Shown one piece after another: positions 1-7,065 of a DNA stretch of 64,000 nt; the stretch's first letter is position 1; each line of letters opens with the position of its first letter. Source of the stretch: Pseudomonadota bacterium (GTDB lineage: Bacteria; Pseudomonadota; Gammaproteobacteria; Burkholderiales; JABEVD01); assembly GCA_021802545.1 (NCBI GenBank), contig JAJZRS010000007.1, forward strand, positions 1-64,000. Direction: 5' to 3'. The translations under genes and the position numbers were made by a program. Below the pieces are notes generated by a model. That model did not search any database. It was not told the origin of the DNA and saw only the letters and a list, made by a program, of their open reading frames with translations.

Positions 1-437
1 CCTATTGCCATCCGAACCTGATTAGCGCTCCCCCTGGCCCGCGACTCAATGTGATGTTTAAAGAGAATCGTTCTCGACAGATAAAATAAGAATCTTTGAT
101 TAATAAGATCCGGGCGATTTATTCTTAGGCAAACTGCATTCTGGTTTAGAAATGAGCCAGAAAACTCATGTGAAATTCGCGCAGTCCGCCCCACAACCGA
201 CCCTGGTTGTGTCGGGTGTGACCCCACAGTAGCCACGATAACATCATTGCTTCTCAGTTCATGCTGACTATATTCTTCGAATTTTGAAAGGGGAAGATAA
301 TCGTCATCCTTTGCGACAATTCTATTTCCTTCCATATTAGTGACCTTAACGACATGTATTCCAGCGTCAACATACTCATCCTCTGACCATGCGCCGCCAT
401 TGATGAAATCACATATCTCTCCAAGAACCAGCTTCAC
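1..437 (-). CDS. hsdS: Type I restriction-modification specificity subunit HsdS (partial, C-terminal part beyond left edge)
   Basis: HsdS supplies DNA sequence recognition for a type I restriction-modification complex with HsdM and HsdR. The reverse strand reads without a stop from a GTG at 437 to the window edge, about 145 codons, beginning MKLVLGEICDF. It shows the usual first target-recognition domain, ending in an ARGSANQ stretch typical of these domains. The hsdM stop TAG (441-443) is followed by one AAA codon and then this GTG in the same frame, so no earlier start is possible. The second recognition domain lies off the window. The stretch is visibly more AT-rich than the core genes, as expected for an acquired module. 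hsdR is not in view. Confidence 0.88.
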   Translation of the reverse strand, partial: MKLVLGEICDFINGGAWSEDEYVDAGIHVVKVTNMEGNRIVAKDDDYLPLSKFEEYSQHELRSNDVIVATVGSHPTQPGSVVGRTARISHEFSGSFLNQNAVCLRINRPDLINQRFLFYLSRTILFKHHIESRARGSANQVRMAI

Positions 438-440
438 TTT

Positions 441-2507
441 CTATTCACCCACCAATGCATGGAGATTTTTATCAATCACTGACGTTATCGCATTCGCTTG
501 TAAAACTAGCGCTGATAGTTCGTCATTCATTGCCAGCAAATCGGCGACAAACTCCTCCTCGGTCTTGCCGTCCTCCTCAATCACCACGCCGACGTAGCGC
601 CCTGGGTTCAATGACCAGTCCTGCTCCTTGATTTCGTCGAGGCTCGCGAGCTTGCAAAGCCCTGTGACGTCCTCGTATTCTGCCTTCGGAAAACGGTCCT
701 GCAGCCAGCGCACATGCTGGAAATATTGCTCTGCACTCTTCACTTCCCCATGAAGTTCTTCGAGAGCTGCCTTGAGCGCCTTGGTTTTCCTATCCGTCGA
801 TATACGTTTTCCCTCAAGCTGGGCTTCCTCCGCCATCTTCTTTTCGTGATGGCGGACTGTCCTGTCGAGCGCCTTCAGCCCTTCGTGAAGAGAAGCGAAG
901 AAGGGATCGAAAGCTTCCCTCAGTTCATGCTGCGCCCTGTTTTTTTTGACTATTTCGGATTCAGGCTTCTTCCGGTACATCTCGTGGAGTTCGGAAAGCT
1001 TTTTCAGTCCGGACCATTGCGCAACGAGCCCGCCTACGGCTTCCTTCCCTGCCTCGTCCTCCAGCACTTCCAGGAGCTGGTGAGAGACGGGCTCCACCTT
1101 CTCCTTGTTCTCGAATAGGCGCTCCATGCCTTCCTCGAAATAGCCGTCGATCAGTTCGACGAATTTTTCCCGCTTTCCCTTGTGCAACTGGCTGATGATC
1201 GCGATGTTCTGGATCTGCTCTTCGGAAAACTCCCTGTGGGCGCGGTCGACCTGGGTGAAGATGTTGCGAGCATCTATGAACAGGACCTTGTCGTCATTCT
1301 TGGCCTTGTCGAAGAACCACAGCGTGGCTGGAAGCGTGACCGTGTAAAACATGTTCGAGGGCAATGTCAGCATGCCGTAAATCAGATTGTTCTCGATCAG
1401 AGTCCTGCGGATTTCGGCTTCCGAATGCCTGGCGTCCGAAGCTGAATTCGCCATGACGAGCGCTGCGCGGCCCTGGGGCTTCAATGAAGTGGCGAAAAGA
1501 TTGATCCAGAGGTAGTTCGCGTTTGGAACGGTTTCCTTGCCCTGATCCTCCTTCTTGAGCTTCGTCTTGTTCCTCGGTATGCCGTAGGTGTTGAATCTCT
1601 CGTCCTTTTCGACGCTTGACAAGCTCACGTCGTCCACGTTGAATGGAGGATTGGCGAGAACGTAATCGAAAGATCCGAAGCTGCCGAAAGGATCCTCATA
1701 ATAGCTGTTGGCCTGCTTGATTTCTCCCCTCAGTCCGTTGACCGCCAGGTTCATCTTGGCGAGGTTCACGGTGTCCCGTGTCTTTTCCGTTCCGCAGACA
1801 TAAACGCCGCTTTCCGCCCCCTGCAATTCCTTCCTGTGTTCCTCGATGAATTGCCCGGACTGTACGAACATTCCGCCAGAGCCGCAGGCAGGGTCGAAAA
1901 CCTTGCCGCCGTGCGGTTCTATGATTTCGACCATGAGGCGCACGACCGAGCGCGGAGTGAAAAACTCCCCGCCCTTCTGTCCTTCGCTGCGTGCGAATTC
2001 TGAAAGAAAATATTCGTATATTCGGCCGAAAAGATCCCCGGTAGCATCCACAGGGATGTCCGCAAATATCTTCAGCAGTAGCTTGGGCAGAAGCCTGGTT
2101 TGCTCGGTTCTCGTAAGCGCTGCATATTCGTCCTTGGGGAGCACGCCTTCGAGTTCGGGCTTGTATTCCTCGATGGATTTCATCGCCTCTTTCAGCGCCT
2201 TAGCCATGTCCTTTTCATCAGGAAGCTTCAGGAGGTAATCGTAGCGGGCATGATCTGGAAGATAGAAACCGCATTTCTCTATGGCGATCTCGGAAATAGG
2301 CTTCTCGCGCCTGGAGCCCTTCAGCTTCTGGTATTCCGCTAAGATTTCTTCCTCATGACGCCTGTAATTGTTGTCTGCGAACTTGAGGAAGATCAGCCCC
2401 AGGACAGGAGTGGAATATTCGCTAGATTTGAGATCTGAATTAGCCCGCAGCTTGTCCGCAGCAGACCAGAGATCGTTTTCCAGCTTTTTGAATTGTAATG
2501 GGGACAT
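441..2507 (-). CDS. hsdM: Type I restriction-modification N6-adenine methyltransferase HsdM
   Basis: Modification subunit (688 aa) that methylates adenine using S-adenosylmethionine and forms the core of the HsdM2S enzyme. The N-terminal HsdM_N helical domain covers about residues 5-150. The S-adenosylmethionine motif I, DPACGSGG, is at 205-212, and the N6-adenine catalytic motif NPPF is at 286-289. The C-terminal third is charged and helical, consistent with contact to HsdS. The start ATG at 2507 has no clear Shine-Dalgarno sequence, but the N-terminus MSPLQFKKLENDLW fits the family. hsdS follows three bases after the stop. All motifs are intact, so the subunit looks functional. Confidence 0.95.
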   Translation of the reverse strand: MSPLQFKKLENDLWSAADKLRANSDLKSSEYSTPVLGLIFLKFADNNYRRHEEEILAEYQKLKGSRREKPISEIAIEKCGFYLPDHARYDYLLKLPDEKDMAKALKEAMKSIEEYKPELEGVLPKDEYAALTRTEQTRLLPKLLLKIFADIPVDATGDLFGRIYEYFLSEFARSEGQKGGEFFTPRSVVRLMVEIIEPHGGKVFDPACGSGGMFVQSGQFIEEHRKELQGAESGVYVCGTEKTRDTVNLAKMNLAVNGLRGEIKQANSYYEDPFGSFGSFDYVLANPPFNVDDVSLSSVEKDERFNTYGIPRNKTKLKKEDQGKETVPNANYLWINLFATSLKPQGRAALVMANSASDARHSEAEIRRTLIENNLIYGMLTLPSNMFYTVTLPATLWFFDKAKNDDKVLFIDARNIFTQVDRAHREFSEEQIQNIAIISQLHKGKREKFVELIDGYFEEGMERLFENKEKVEPVSHQLLEVLEDEAGKEAVGGLVAQWSGLKKLSELHEMYRKKPESEIVKKNRAQHELREAFDPFFASLHEGLKALDRTVRHHEKKMAEEAQLEGKRISTDRKTKALKAALEELHGEVKSAEQYFQHVRWLQDRFPKAEYEDVTGLCKLASLDEIKEQDWSLNPGRYVGVVIEEDGKTEEEFVADLLAMNDELSALVLQANAITSVIDKNLHALVGE

Positions 2508-2710
2508 TAATCGGTTTTTAGGAGTTTAGTCTGAGAAGACAGGATTCACATGTGCCCACAATTTCGTTCGGCATCTCCAGCCCTTTTTCCGCAATCGTAA
2601 CATGCGGCGACGTGGTTTGAGGACAATCAGAACTTATAGGTAAGGCAAGGTGCCTGGTCTTGAATTATACGGGGGGACGATTGATGGCGCGGCCTCCCTT
2701 CGTGCCTTCA
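2508..2710. other. Intergenic gap between hsdM and mntA
   Basis: About 200 bases without a convincing gene. On the reverse strand there is a TATAAT hexamer near 2665 without a good -35, which could serve hsdM. An 18-codon reading frame (MPNEIVGTCESC...) sits near 2514-2570, but it is too short to call. No clear terminator was seen. Confidence 0.4.
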
Positions 2711-3025
2711 TCATTTTTCATCCCGCCGATAAAACACCACGCCTACGCGCTCGATATGCGCCAACAGATTGGGGTTGTCGATGTCACACTTCAGCGACAA
2801 ATCCACCTGATAGGGAATGGGAGAATCTTCCAGACTTCCGGCGATTTGCGCCAGCAGGCGATGATCGAGCCCTGCGCCCACCAGCGTCAGGTCGATGTCG
2901 GAGCCTTTGCCGTATGTCCCCTTGGCCCGAGAACCATAGAGGATGGCTTGCTCGATCTCGGGATAGCCGGCCAGGATGGCGCGAACCGTGGCGAGGGTTT
3001 TGTCCGACAATCCGAAACGGGTCAT
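2711..3025 (-). CDS. mntA: MntA-type nucleotidyltransferase antitoxin of a HEPN/MNT pair
   Basis: Minimal nucleotidyltransferase of 104 aa. In characterised HepT/MntA (type VII) systems the antitoxin transfers AMP groups onto a tyrosine of the HEPN toxin and blocks its RNase. The catalytic signature GSX10DXD is exact: GS at 31-32 and the DID metal ligands at 43-45. The ATG at 3025 overlaps the hepT stop by 4 bases, so toxin and antitoxin are translationally coupled with the toxin first. Family membership and catalytic residues are visible; activity on the neighbouring toxin is inferred from the family. Confidence 0.9.
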   Translation of the reverse strand: MTRFGLSDKTLATVRAILAGYPEIEQAILYGSRAKGTYGKGSDIDLTLVGAGLDHRLLAQIAGSLEDSPIPYQVDLSLKCDIDNPNLLAHIERVGVVFYRRDEK

Positions 3026-3438
3026 GCCTGCAGCCTGGCCTGCATTTCCTGTTGCAATGCGAGGAAGGCTTCATGGTAGAGGCCTACGATGTCGCTGACC
3101 AATGCATCAGCGACCTCCTTGTTGTAGGTGTGCGAGGAAAGATTGCGCTTCTCGATCATGTCCATCCACAGCTCGCCGTCGACGAGCAATTCGCGCCTGA
3201 ACGCTTCGCGCACCGCGCTTCGCGACCCAACGATGCCAGTAATGCCCTCGTAGGCAAGATAATCCTTGAGCACATTCCAGGCCAATTCGTGCACTATTTC
3301 GAAGCCTTGGATGACGCCCTGTTTTTCAAGATCGGAAAGGGGACGGCTTCGGGAAAGCTCAACGGCCTGCGTCAATTGTTCGAGTGCCCGCTTGAAATTG
3401 TCGAAGCGTTGCTGCCAGCGGATATCTTGCGTGTTCAT
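3022..3438 (-). CDS. hepT: HepT-type HEPN-domain toxin (HI0074-like)
   Basis: HEPN-fold protein (138 aa), toxin partner of MntA; characterised relatives cleave RNA. The RNase signature RX4HXY is present as R98, H103 and Y105, the tyrosine being the AMP acceptor in studied homologues. I chose the ATG at 3438 (MNTQDIRWQQ) because it matches the family N-terminus and has GAGGT nine bases upstream. A longer reading from 3492 adds 18 unlikely residues. A TATAAT hexamer at 3508-3513 on the same strand is a probable -10. Arginine codons here are mostly CGN, unlike some core genes nearby, which suggests acquisition. Confidence 0.88.
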   Translation of the reverse strand: MNTQDIRWQQRFDNFKRALEQLTQAVELSRSRPLSDLEKQGVIQGFEIVHELAWNVLKDYLAYEGITGIVGSRSAVREAFRRELLVDGELWMDMIEKRNLSSHTYNKEVADALVSDIVGLYHEAFLALQQEMQARLQA

Positions 3439-3473
3439 GCGACCAGTACCTCGTTGAGTTTTTCCAGCAGCAT
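3435..3473 (-). CDS. Possible 12-residue leader ORF in front of hepT
   Basis: A short reading frame, MLLEKLNEVLVA, starts at ATG 3473 behind a good Shine-Dalgarno-like AGGGGACAGGA. Its stop overlaps the hepT start as ATGA. An in-frame TGA lies just upstream, so it is not the tail of a longer gene. It could couple or attenuate hepT translation, or be chance. No homology claim can be made at this length. Confidence 0.25.
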   Translation of the reverse strand: MLLEKLNEVLVA

Positions 3474-3507
3474 TCCTGTCCCCTCTGCTCATAACAACCT
3501 TGATGCA

Positions 3508-3513
3508 ATTATA
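3508..3513 (-). promoter_or_regulatory. Probable -10 element of the hepT-mntA promoter
   Basis: A perfect TATAAT reads on the reverse strand about 70 bases upstream of the hepT ATG. The -35 position (CCGGAC-like at 17 bases) is poor, so an activator or a different spacing may matter. This falls in the gap 3439-3739, which otherwise holds the hepT leader, the mazEF promoter and one arm of the direct repeat. Confidence 0.4.
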
Positions 3514-3610
3514 ACGTCTGCCTTGCGCGGTCCGGTCTCATGCCGGCTCGTAGTACTCAATCGTAACACGGCACAATGCGGATTTGGGCAGTCCGAATAG
3601 ATAGGTAATC

Positions 3611-3635
3611 CCGGACGTGAAAAACCCCAGGCTTG
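3611..3635 (+). repeat. Direct repeat copy A upstream of mazEF
   Basis: 25 bases matching 22 of 25 bases, without gaps, to 4351-4375 downstream of mazF. Copy B forms the 5' arm and loop of the tRNA-Met/mazF terminator; copy A keeps that arm but its 3' arm is degenerate. The two copies are 740 bases apart and bracket mazEF exactly. Confidence 0.7.
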
Positions 3636-3708
3636 GTTCGTCATTTTCGCAATCCGGACACGAATTGGCGCAGGGAAGACAGGGCTTTCATTCCCGCCCA
3701 AGGATGTT

Positions 3709-3714
3709 TATACT
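3709..3714 (+). promoter_or_regulatory. Probable mazEF promoter -10
   Basis: TATACT lies 26 bases upstream of the mazE ATG. A weak -35 candidate, CTTTCA (3685-3690), is 18 bases further upstream. MazEF complexes usually repress their own promoter, so an operator is expected here, but I do not see a clean palindrome. Confidence 0.45.
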
Positions 3715-3739
3715 GTGGTTTAAACGCGAGGAGAAGACC

Positions 3740-3994
3740 ATGGCAGAAGTGACGCTGGACATCAAGGAATGGGGCAACAACCTGGGCGTCAGGCTGCCCG
3801 CCGCAATCGCCCGCGAAGCTCACTTGCGCGCCCATCAGCGCGTCAGGATTTCCGTCGTCGAGGGACAGATCATCATTACCCCCCTGGAGCAGGAAGCATT
3901 GACGCTGGAAGAGAGGCTGGAAAAATTCGATCCTGCAAGGCACGGCGGCGAAGCGATGCAGGAAACCTCGAGGCTCGGCGCAGAAAAATGGTGA
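3740..3994 (+). CDS. mazE: MazE-type antitoxin (AbrB/SpoVT fold)
   Basis: Antitoxin of 84 aa that binds MazF and the shared promoter. The N-terminal swapped-hairpin DNA-binding domain (about residues 1-48) carries the usual WGNNLGVRLP signature. The C-terminal tail (about 50-84) is acidic and presumably the MazF-binding part. The start ATG at 3740 has a strong GAGGAGA ribosome site directly upstream; the reading frame extends further upstream but lacks such a site. The stop overlaps mazF by 7 bases, so both are translated from one message. Confidence 0.9.
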   Translation: MAEVTLDIKEWGNNLGVRLPAAIAREAHLRAHQRVRISVVEGQIIITPLEQEALTLEERLEKFDPARHGGEAMQETSRLGAEKW

Positions 3995-4347
3995 ACTGGG
4001 TTCCGGAAAGACGGGACGTCATCTGGATAGACTGCAATCCCCAGGCGGGCCGTGAAATGCGCGACATCCACCCCTTCCTCGTGCTCTCCCCGGGAAATTT
4101 CAACGACAGGACCTCGCTCGTCATCGGCCTGCCCATGACGACAGCAGAATACAATGCCGACAATCCGTTCGCCGTGCGGCTCGGAAAAGCGCGCAAACTC
4201 GGCAAGACGAGCTACATTCTCTGCCACCAACCCAAGTCCTTCGACTGGCGCGTGAGGGGGGCCAGGGCCCACGAAATCGGAAAGATCGATGAAGCGCTTT
4301 TTGCGGCGGTCTGCGAGCGGCTCAATCAGATCATTCAACTGAAATAG
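3988..4347 (+). CDS. mazF: MazF-type endoribonuclease toxin
   Basis: Sequence-specific mRNA interferase of the PemK/MazF family, 119 aa. The start ATG at 3988 lies inside the last codons of mazE and gives the typical start RRDVIWIDCNPQAGRE. The conserved loop with R-HPFLVLSP and the later GLPMTT strand are recognisable. It is complete and uninterrupted. A strong hairpin follows within 15 bases of the stop and would end transcription. Which RNA motif it cuts cannot be read from the sequence. Confidence 0.9.
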   Translation: MVNWVPERRDVIWIDCNPQAGREMRDIHPFLVLSPGNFNDRTSLVIGLPMTTAEYNADNPFAVRLGKARKLGKTSYILCHQPKSFDWRVRGARAHEIGKIDEALFAAVCERLNQIIQLK

Positions 4348-4350
4348 CGG

Positions 4351-4375
4351 CCGGGCGTGAAAAAGCCCCGGCTTG
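4351..4375 (+). repeat. Direct repeat copy B downstream of mazEF
   Basis: Partner of the copy at 3611-3635, with 22 of 25 bases identical. This copy overlaps the functional-looking terminator that lies behind both mazF and the tRNA-Met gene, so it is probably the ancestral one. Confidence 0.7.
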
Positions 4376-4385
4376 CGGGGCTTTT
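4361..4385. terminator. Bidirectional terminator between mazF and tRNA-Met
   Basis: A perfect 10-bp stem, AAAAGCCCCG with CGGGGCTTTT, around a 5-base loop. It has A and T runs on both sides, so it can stop rightward transcripts from mazEF and leftward transcripts from tRNA-Met. Confidence 0.85.
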
Positions 4386-4391
4386 CGAATT

Positions 4392-4468
4392 TGGTGGTGA
4401 TAGGTGGACTTGAACCACCGACCCCAGCGTTATGAGTGCTGTGCTCTAACCAACTGAGCTATATCACC
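4392..4468 (-). tRNA. tRNA-Met (CAU, elongator type)
   Basis: A 77-base cloverleaf on the reverse strand with an encoded CCA end. The acceptor arms GGTGATA and TATCACC pair fully, and the D-arm (AGCTCAGTTGGTTAGAGC) and T-arm (GGTTCAAGTCC) are standard. The anticodon loop CTCATAA gives CAU. The anticodon-arm layout matches E. coli elongator tRNA-Met rather than initiator tRNA. Its 3' end faces the restriction/toxin block. Confidence 0.95.
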
Positions 4469-4497
4469 GGAGAATGCCGCGAATCGGCAAATATGGT

Positions 4498-4526
4498 ATT
4501 TTAATGATTTTCCGGATTTCTTTCAA
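4498..4526 (-). promoter_or_regulatory. Sigma-70 promoter of tRNA-Met
   Basis: Reverse-strand TTGAAA (4521-4526), a 17-base spacer and TAAAAT (4498-4503), placed about 30 bases before the tRNA 5' end. Confidence 0.75.
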
Positions 4527-4532
4527 GATCGC

Positions 4533-5684
4533 ATGAATTTCGATGCAATCATCGTCGGCGGCGGGCTGGTCGGCTCCAGCCTCGCTGCTTCCCTGTCAAG
4601 GAGCGGCCTCTCGCTGGCACTGGTCGAATCCTCCCCGCATTCCATAGAAAAAACGGGCTGGGACAGCAGGATCTACGCGATCAGCCCCGGTTCCGCCAGA
4701 TTTCTCGAAAAATGCGGCGGCTGGGACAAAATGGACAAAGAGCGTATCAACCCGGTGAGGGAGATGCGCATCTTCGGAGACGATTTGCATTCGGAGCTCA
4801 GGTTCAGTTCCGAGGACGTAGGGGTGTCAGAGCTCGCCTGGATCCTGGAGAGCGGGAATCTTCTCCACGGGCTGGAGAAGGCCATTGAGCATCAGGAAAA
4901 CCTGAAAATCTTCAGGCCGGCCCAATGCACGGATATGCTCTGGTCCGACGACGGAATCGAGCTCGACCTTCAGGACTCGAAGCTCAAGGCCAAATTGATC
5001 ATAGGCGCGGACGGGGCGAGATCCTGGCTCAGGCAGCATGCGGGATTCGAAGCCAACCCCAGGCCATACAACCAGACGGGGATCGTCGCCAATTTCGAGT
5101 GCGAGAAGCCCCATCGCGACACGGCATGGCAATGGTTCAGGAAGGACGGCGTGCTCGCCTTCCTGCCGCTGCCTGAGAACAGGATATCGATCGTCTGGTC
5201 GATCTGGTCGGAACAAGCCGAAAAGCTGGTGGAGGACCCCGAATTCGCGGAGAAGGTGATGGAAGCGTCGGGCGGCAGGCTCGGGCAATTGAAATTGATC
5301 ACGCCCCCCCAGGGGTTTCCGCTGAGGCTCATGCGGGTTTCCTCCCTGGTGAAGCCCAGGGTTGCGCTGATAGGGGACGCGGCACACAATACCCATCCGC
5401 TTGCAGGCCAGGGGGTCAACCTCGGCTTCAGGGACGCGCGCGAATTGTCGGAAGTGCTGCTTGCCAGGGGCCCCCGTAAGGATTGCGGGGACTATCATCT
5501 TCTGCGCCGATTCGACCGCGCGAGGCGCGAAGACATATTGTCCATGCAGAGCACGACCGACATGCTGCAGAAGCTCTTCAACAATGAACTTCCCGGCATT
5601 CCTTTTGTCAGGAATATCGGGCTCAGGATGGTCGAAGGGCAGCCCTGGCTCAAGAACGCGCTGATCCAGCATGCCCTCGCTTGA
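4533..5684 (+). CDS. UbiH/UbiF/VisC-family FAD monooxygenase (ubiquinone ring hydroxylase)
   Basis: Flavin-dependent aromatic hydroxylase of 383 aa that adds a ring hydroxyl during ubiquinone synthesis. The FAD-binding GGGLVGSS is at about 9-16, the DG motif (GADGARS) at about 158-164, and the second FAD motif GDAAHNTHPLAGQG at about 293-306. All are intact and the length is normal. Which ring position it hydroxylates cannot be decided without comparison to UbiH, UbiF, UbiI and UbiM. dsbC follows 21 bases downstream, a pairing I recall from betaproteobacteria. Most arginines early in this gene are AGG codons. Confidence 0.88.
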   Translation: MNFDAIIVGGGLVGSSLAASLSRSGLSLALVESSPHSIEKTGWDSRIYAISPGSARFLEKCGGWDKMDKERINPVREMRIFGDDLHSELRFSSEDVGVSELAWILESGNLLHGLEKAIEHQENLKIFRPAQCTDMLWSDDGIELDLQDSKLKAKLIIGADGARSWLRQHAGFEANPRPYNQTGIVANFECEKPHRDTAWQWFRKDGVLAFLPLPENRISIVWSIWSEQAEKLVEDPEFAEKVMEASGGRLGQLKLITPPQGFPLRLMRVSSLVKPRVALIGDAAHNTHPLAGQGVNLGFRDARELSEVLLARGPRKDCGDYHLLRRFDRARREDILSMQSTTDMLQKLFNNELPGIPFVRNIGLRMVEGQPWLKNALIQHALA

Positions 5685-5705
5685 TTTTTTTATTCGGGAA
5701 ATTTT

Positions 5706-6413
5706 ATGAAATCCATAGGCTACGCAGTTTTCGCATTCCTCTTCTTCATGTCTTCAGCCCAGGCGGACGTCGCAAGCGTCAGGGCGGCGATGCAGAAGAA
5801 ATTCCCCAAGGAGAAGATAATCGAGGTCGTGAAGACGCCCTACGGCGGCCTTTACGAAGTCGCCTTCGAGGACAGCATCGTCTACACGGACGAGAAGACC
5901 GATTTCCTCATCTCCGGCAGCCTGTACGACACGAAGACCATGCAGAACGTGACTGAAGCCAGAGCGGGGCAGCTCTATGCGATCAAGTTCGATTCGCTCC
6001 CCTTCCAGTACGCATTCAAGGAAGTGAAGGGGAACGGCAAGCGCAGGCTCGCGTTGTTCACCGATCCGAACTGCCCTTTCTGCAAGCGCCTCGAGAAGGA
6101 GCTCGAGAAGGTCGACAATGTCACGATCTACCGCTTCATCCTGGCGATCCTGCCCGGCTCGCCCGAGAAGGCCAGGGACATCTGGTGCTCACCCGACCGC
6201 GACAAGGCATGGCGCGATGCGCTGCTCGACGGCAAGACGCCGCCCAAGGCCAAGGCATGCGACACGAGCGCGCTCAAGAAGGTCGCACAGCTCGCGGCCA
6301 AATACAGGATCAACGGCACGCCCGCCATCGTTTTCGCCGACGGATCGATCAATCCGGGCCTCATGCCGGCCGACGAAATCGAGAAGGAGCTCTCCTCGGC
6401 CAGGCCGAACTAG
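5706..6413 (+). CDS. dsbC: Periplasmic thiol:disulfide isomerase DsbC
   Basis: Protein-disulfide isomerase of 235 aa that reshuffles wrong disulfides in the periplasm and is kept reduced by DsbD. A signal peptide spans residues 1-20 with cleavage after AQA. The dimerisation domain follows (about 21-85), then the thioredoxin-fold domain. The active site is CPFC (C123, C126), a variant of the CGYC of E. coli DsbC, and the cis-proline loop GTPAI is present. A second cysteine pair (WCSP and KACD) matches the structural disulfide of DsbC. The TAG stop is the first arm of an inverted repeat. Confidence 0.92.
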   Translation: MKSIGYAVFAFLFFMSSAQADVASVRAAMQKKFPKEKIIEVVKTPYGGLYEVAFEDSIVYTDEKTDFLISGSLYDTKTMQNVTEARAGQLYAIKFDSLPFQYAFKEVKGNGKRRLALFTDPNCPFCKRLEKELEKVDNVTIYRFILAILPGSPEKARDIWCSPDRDKAWRDALLDGKTPPKAKACDTSALKKVAQLAAKYRINGTPAIVFADGSINPGLMPADEIEKELSSARPN

Positions 6414-6490
6414 CGTATCATTTTCGGAAACATGGGCCGGAGGGCCGCATAAACAGGCCCCTTCCTGTTCGTATGCTTTTCGATACGCTA
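6411..6490. terminator. Nested inverted repeat between convergent dsbC and a small gene
   Basis: TAGCGTATC (6411-6419) and GATACGCTA (6482-6490) are perfect 9-base arms; each contains the stop codon of one convergent gene. Inside, GGAA/TTCC and GGGCC/GGCCC pair in register. There is no clear T run, so a bidirectional terminator role is inferred. Confidence 0.4.
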
Positions 6491-6646
6491 GGCTCTGGTG
6501 TCTATTTTGTGGCCGGGCTCGGGAACATGCTCGGTTTCCCGCTTCTCTTCCTCTGCCCCCTCGGGCTTCTTCCTGGAAGGGTGCTTCTCTTCCTTTTTCC
6601 GGCTCAAATTCGGCTCCAGATGGGGAATGGCATTGATTCCGTCCAT
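6488..6646 (-). CDS. Small highly charged protein, unknown function
   Basis: A 52-residue reading frame (MDGINAIPHLEPNLS...) with an excellent AAAGGAGG ribosome site about eight bases before the ATG at 6646. After residue 15 it is almost entirely lysine, glutamate, proline and arginine, so it is probably disordered, ending IDTRA. There is no signal peptide or membrane segment. The strong ribosome site and the use of the stop in an inverted repeat argue that it is real. The frame continues upstream of 6646 but overlaps the divergent gene at 6728. I do not recognise a family. Confidence 0.6.
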   Translation of the reverse strand: MDGINAIPHLEPNLSRKKEEKHPSRKKPEGAEEEKRETEHVPEPGHKIDTRA

Positions 6647-6727
6647 GGACGACCTCCTTTCCCCGGTTAACGGCAACCTATTGGATTTCTTGAGTTTACT
6701 GTACACTTTGCGCGTAAGGGAGGAAAA

Positions 6728-6949
6728 ATGGATAAAAAGCGCAAAAGCAACTGGATCCTGCTCGGGGGAATACTCGCCGCCTTTCTGGCCATGGCAGCGA
6801 CCGGATTTCTGATGAGCCACCCGCCGAAAGCGGTCGATTCGATGCTCAGGAAATCGCTCAAGGATGCTGACGACCAGCTGGGAATGGACGCCATGAAATT
6901 GAAGCTGCCCCGCATAGGCAGCGCCTCTTCGCCTGCCGCAGCGAAATGA
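6728..6949 (+). CDS. Small single-pass membrane protein, unknown function
   Basis: 73 aa with a lysine-rich N-terminus, one hydrophobic segment (about residues 9-29) and a soluble alanine- and lysine-containing tail, so probably an inner-membrane protein with its tail in the periplasm. The start ATG at 6728 follows GGGAGGAA at good spacing. It is divergent from the small charged gene at 6488-6646, with about 80 bases between them. No family is recognised. Confidence 0.6.
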   Translation: MDKKRKSNWILLGGILAAFLAMAATGFLMSHPPKAVDSMLRKSLKDADDQLGMDAMKLKLPRIGSASSPAAAK

Positions 6950-7065
6950 AAGGGGTTTTCAATCCCGCAATCAGCGTGTAATATTGAATCATGACCTGTT
7001 TTTCCGGTATTCGTAATTGCATTTTCAGGTATTTATTATTAAATCATGATATTGCGAGGTAATCC

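Noticed and set aside
2514-2570. 18-codon frame with a CESC pair upstream of hsdM
   Set aside because: Too short, no homology can be judged, and overlapping frames in the gap look equally peptide-like.
2650-3600. Long rightward frame (316 codons) across the HepT/MntA region
   Set aside because: It is antisense to two genes with exact catalytic motifs and shows no family motif of its own.
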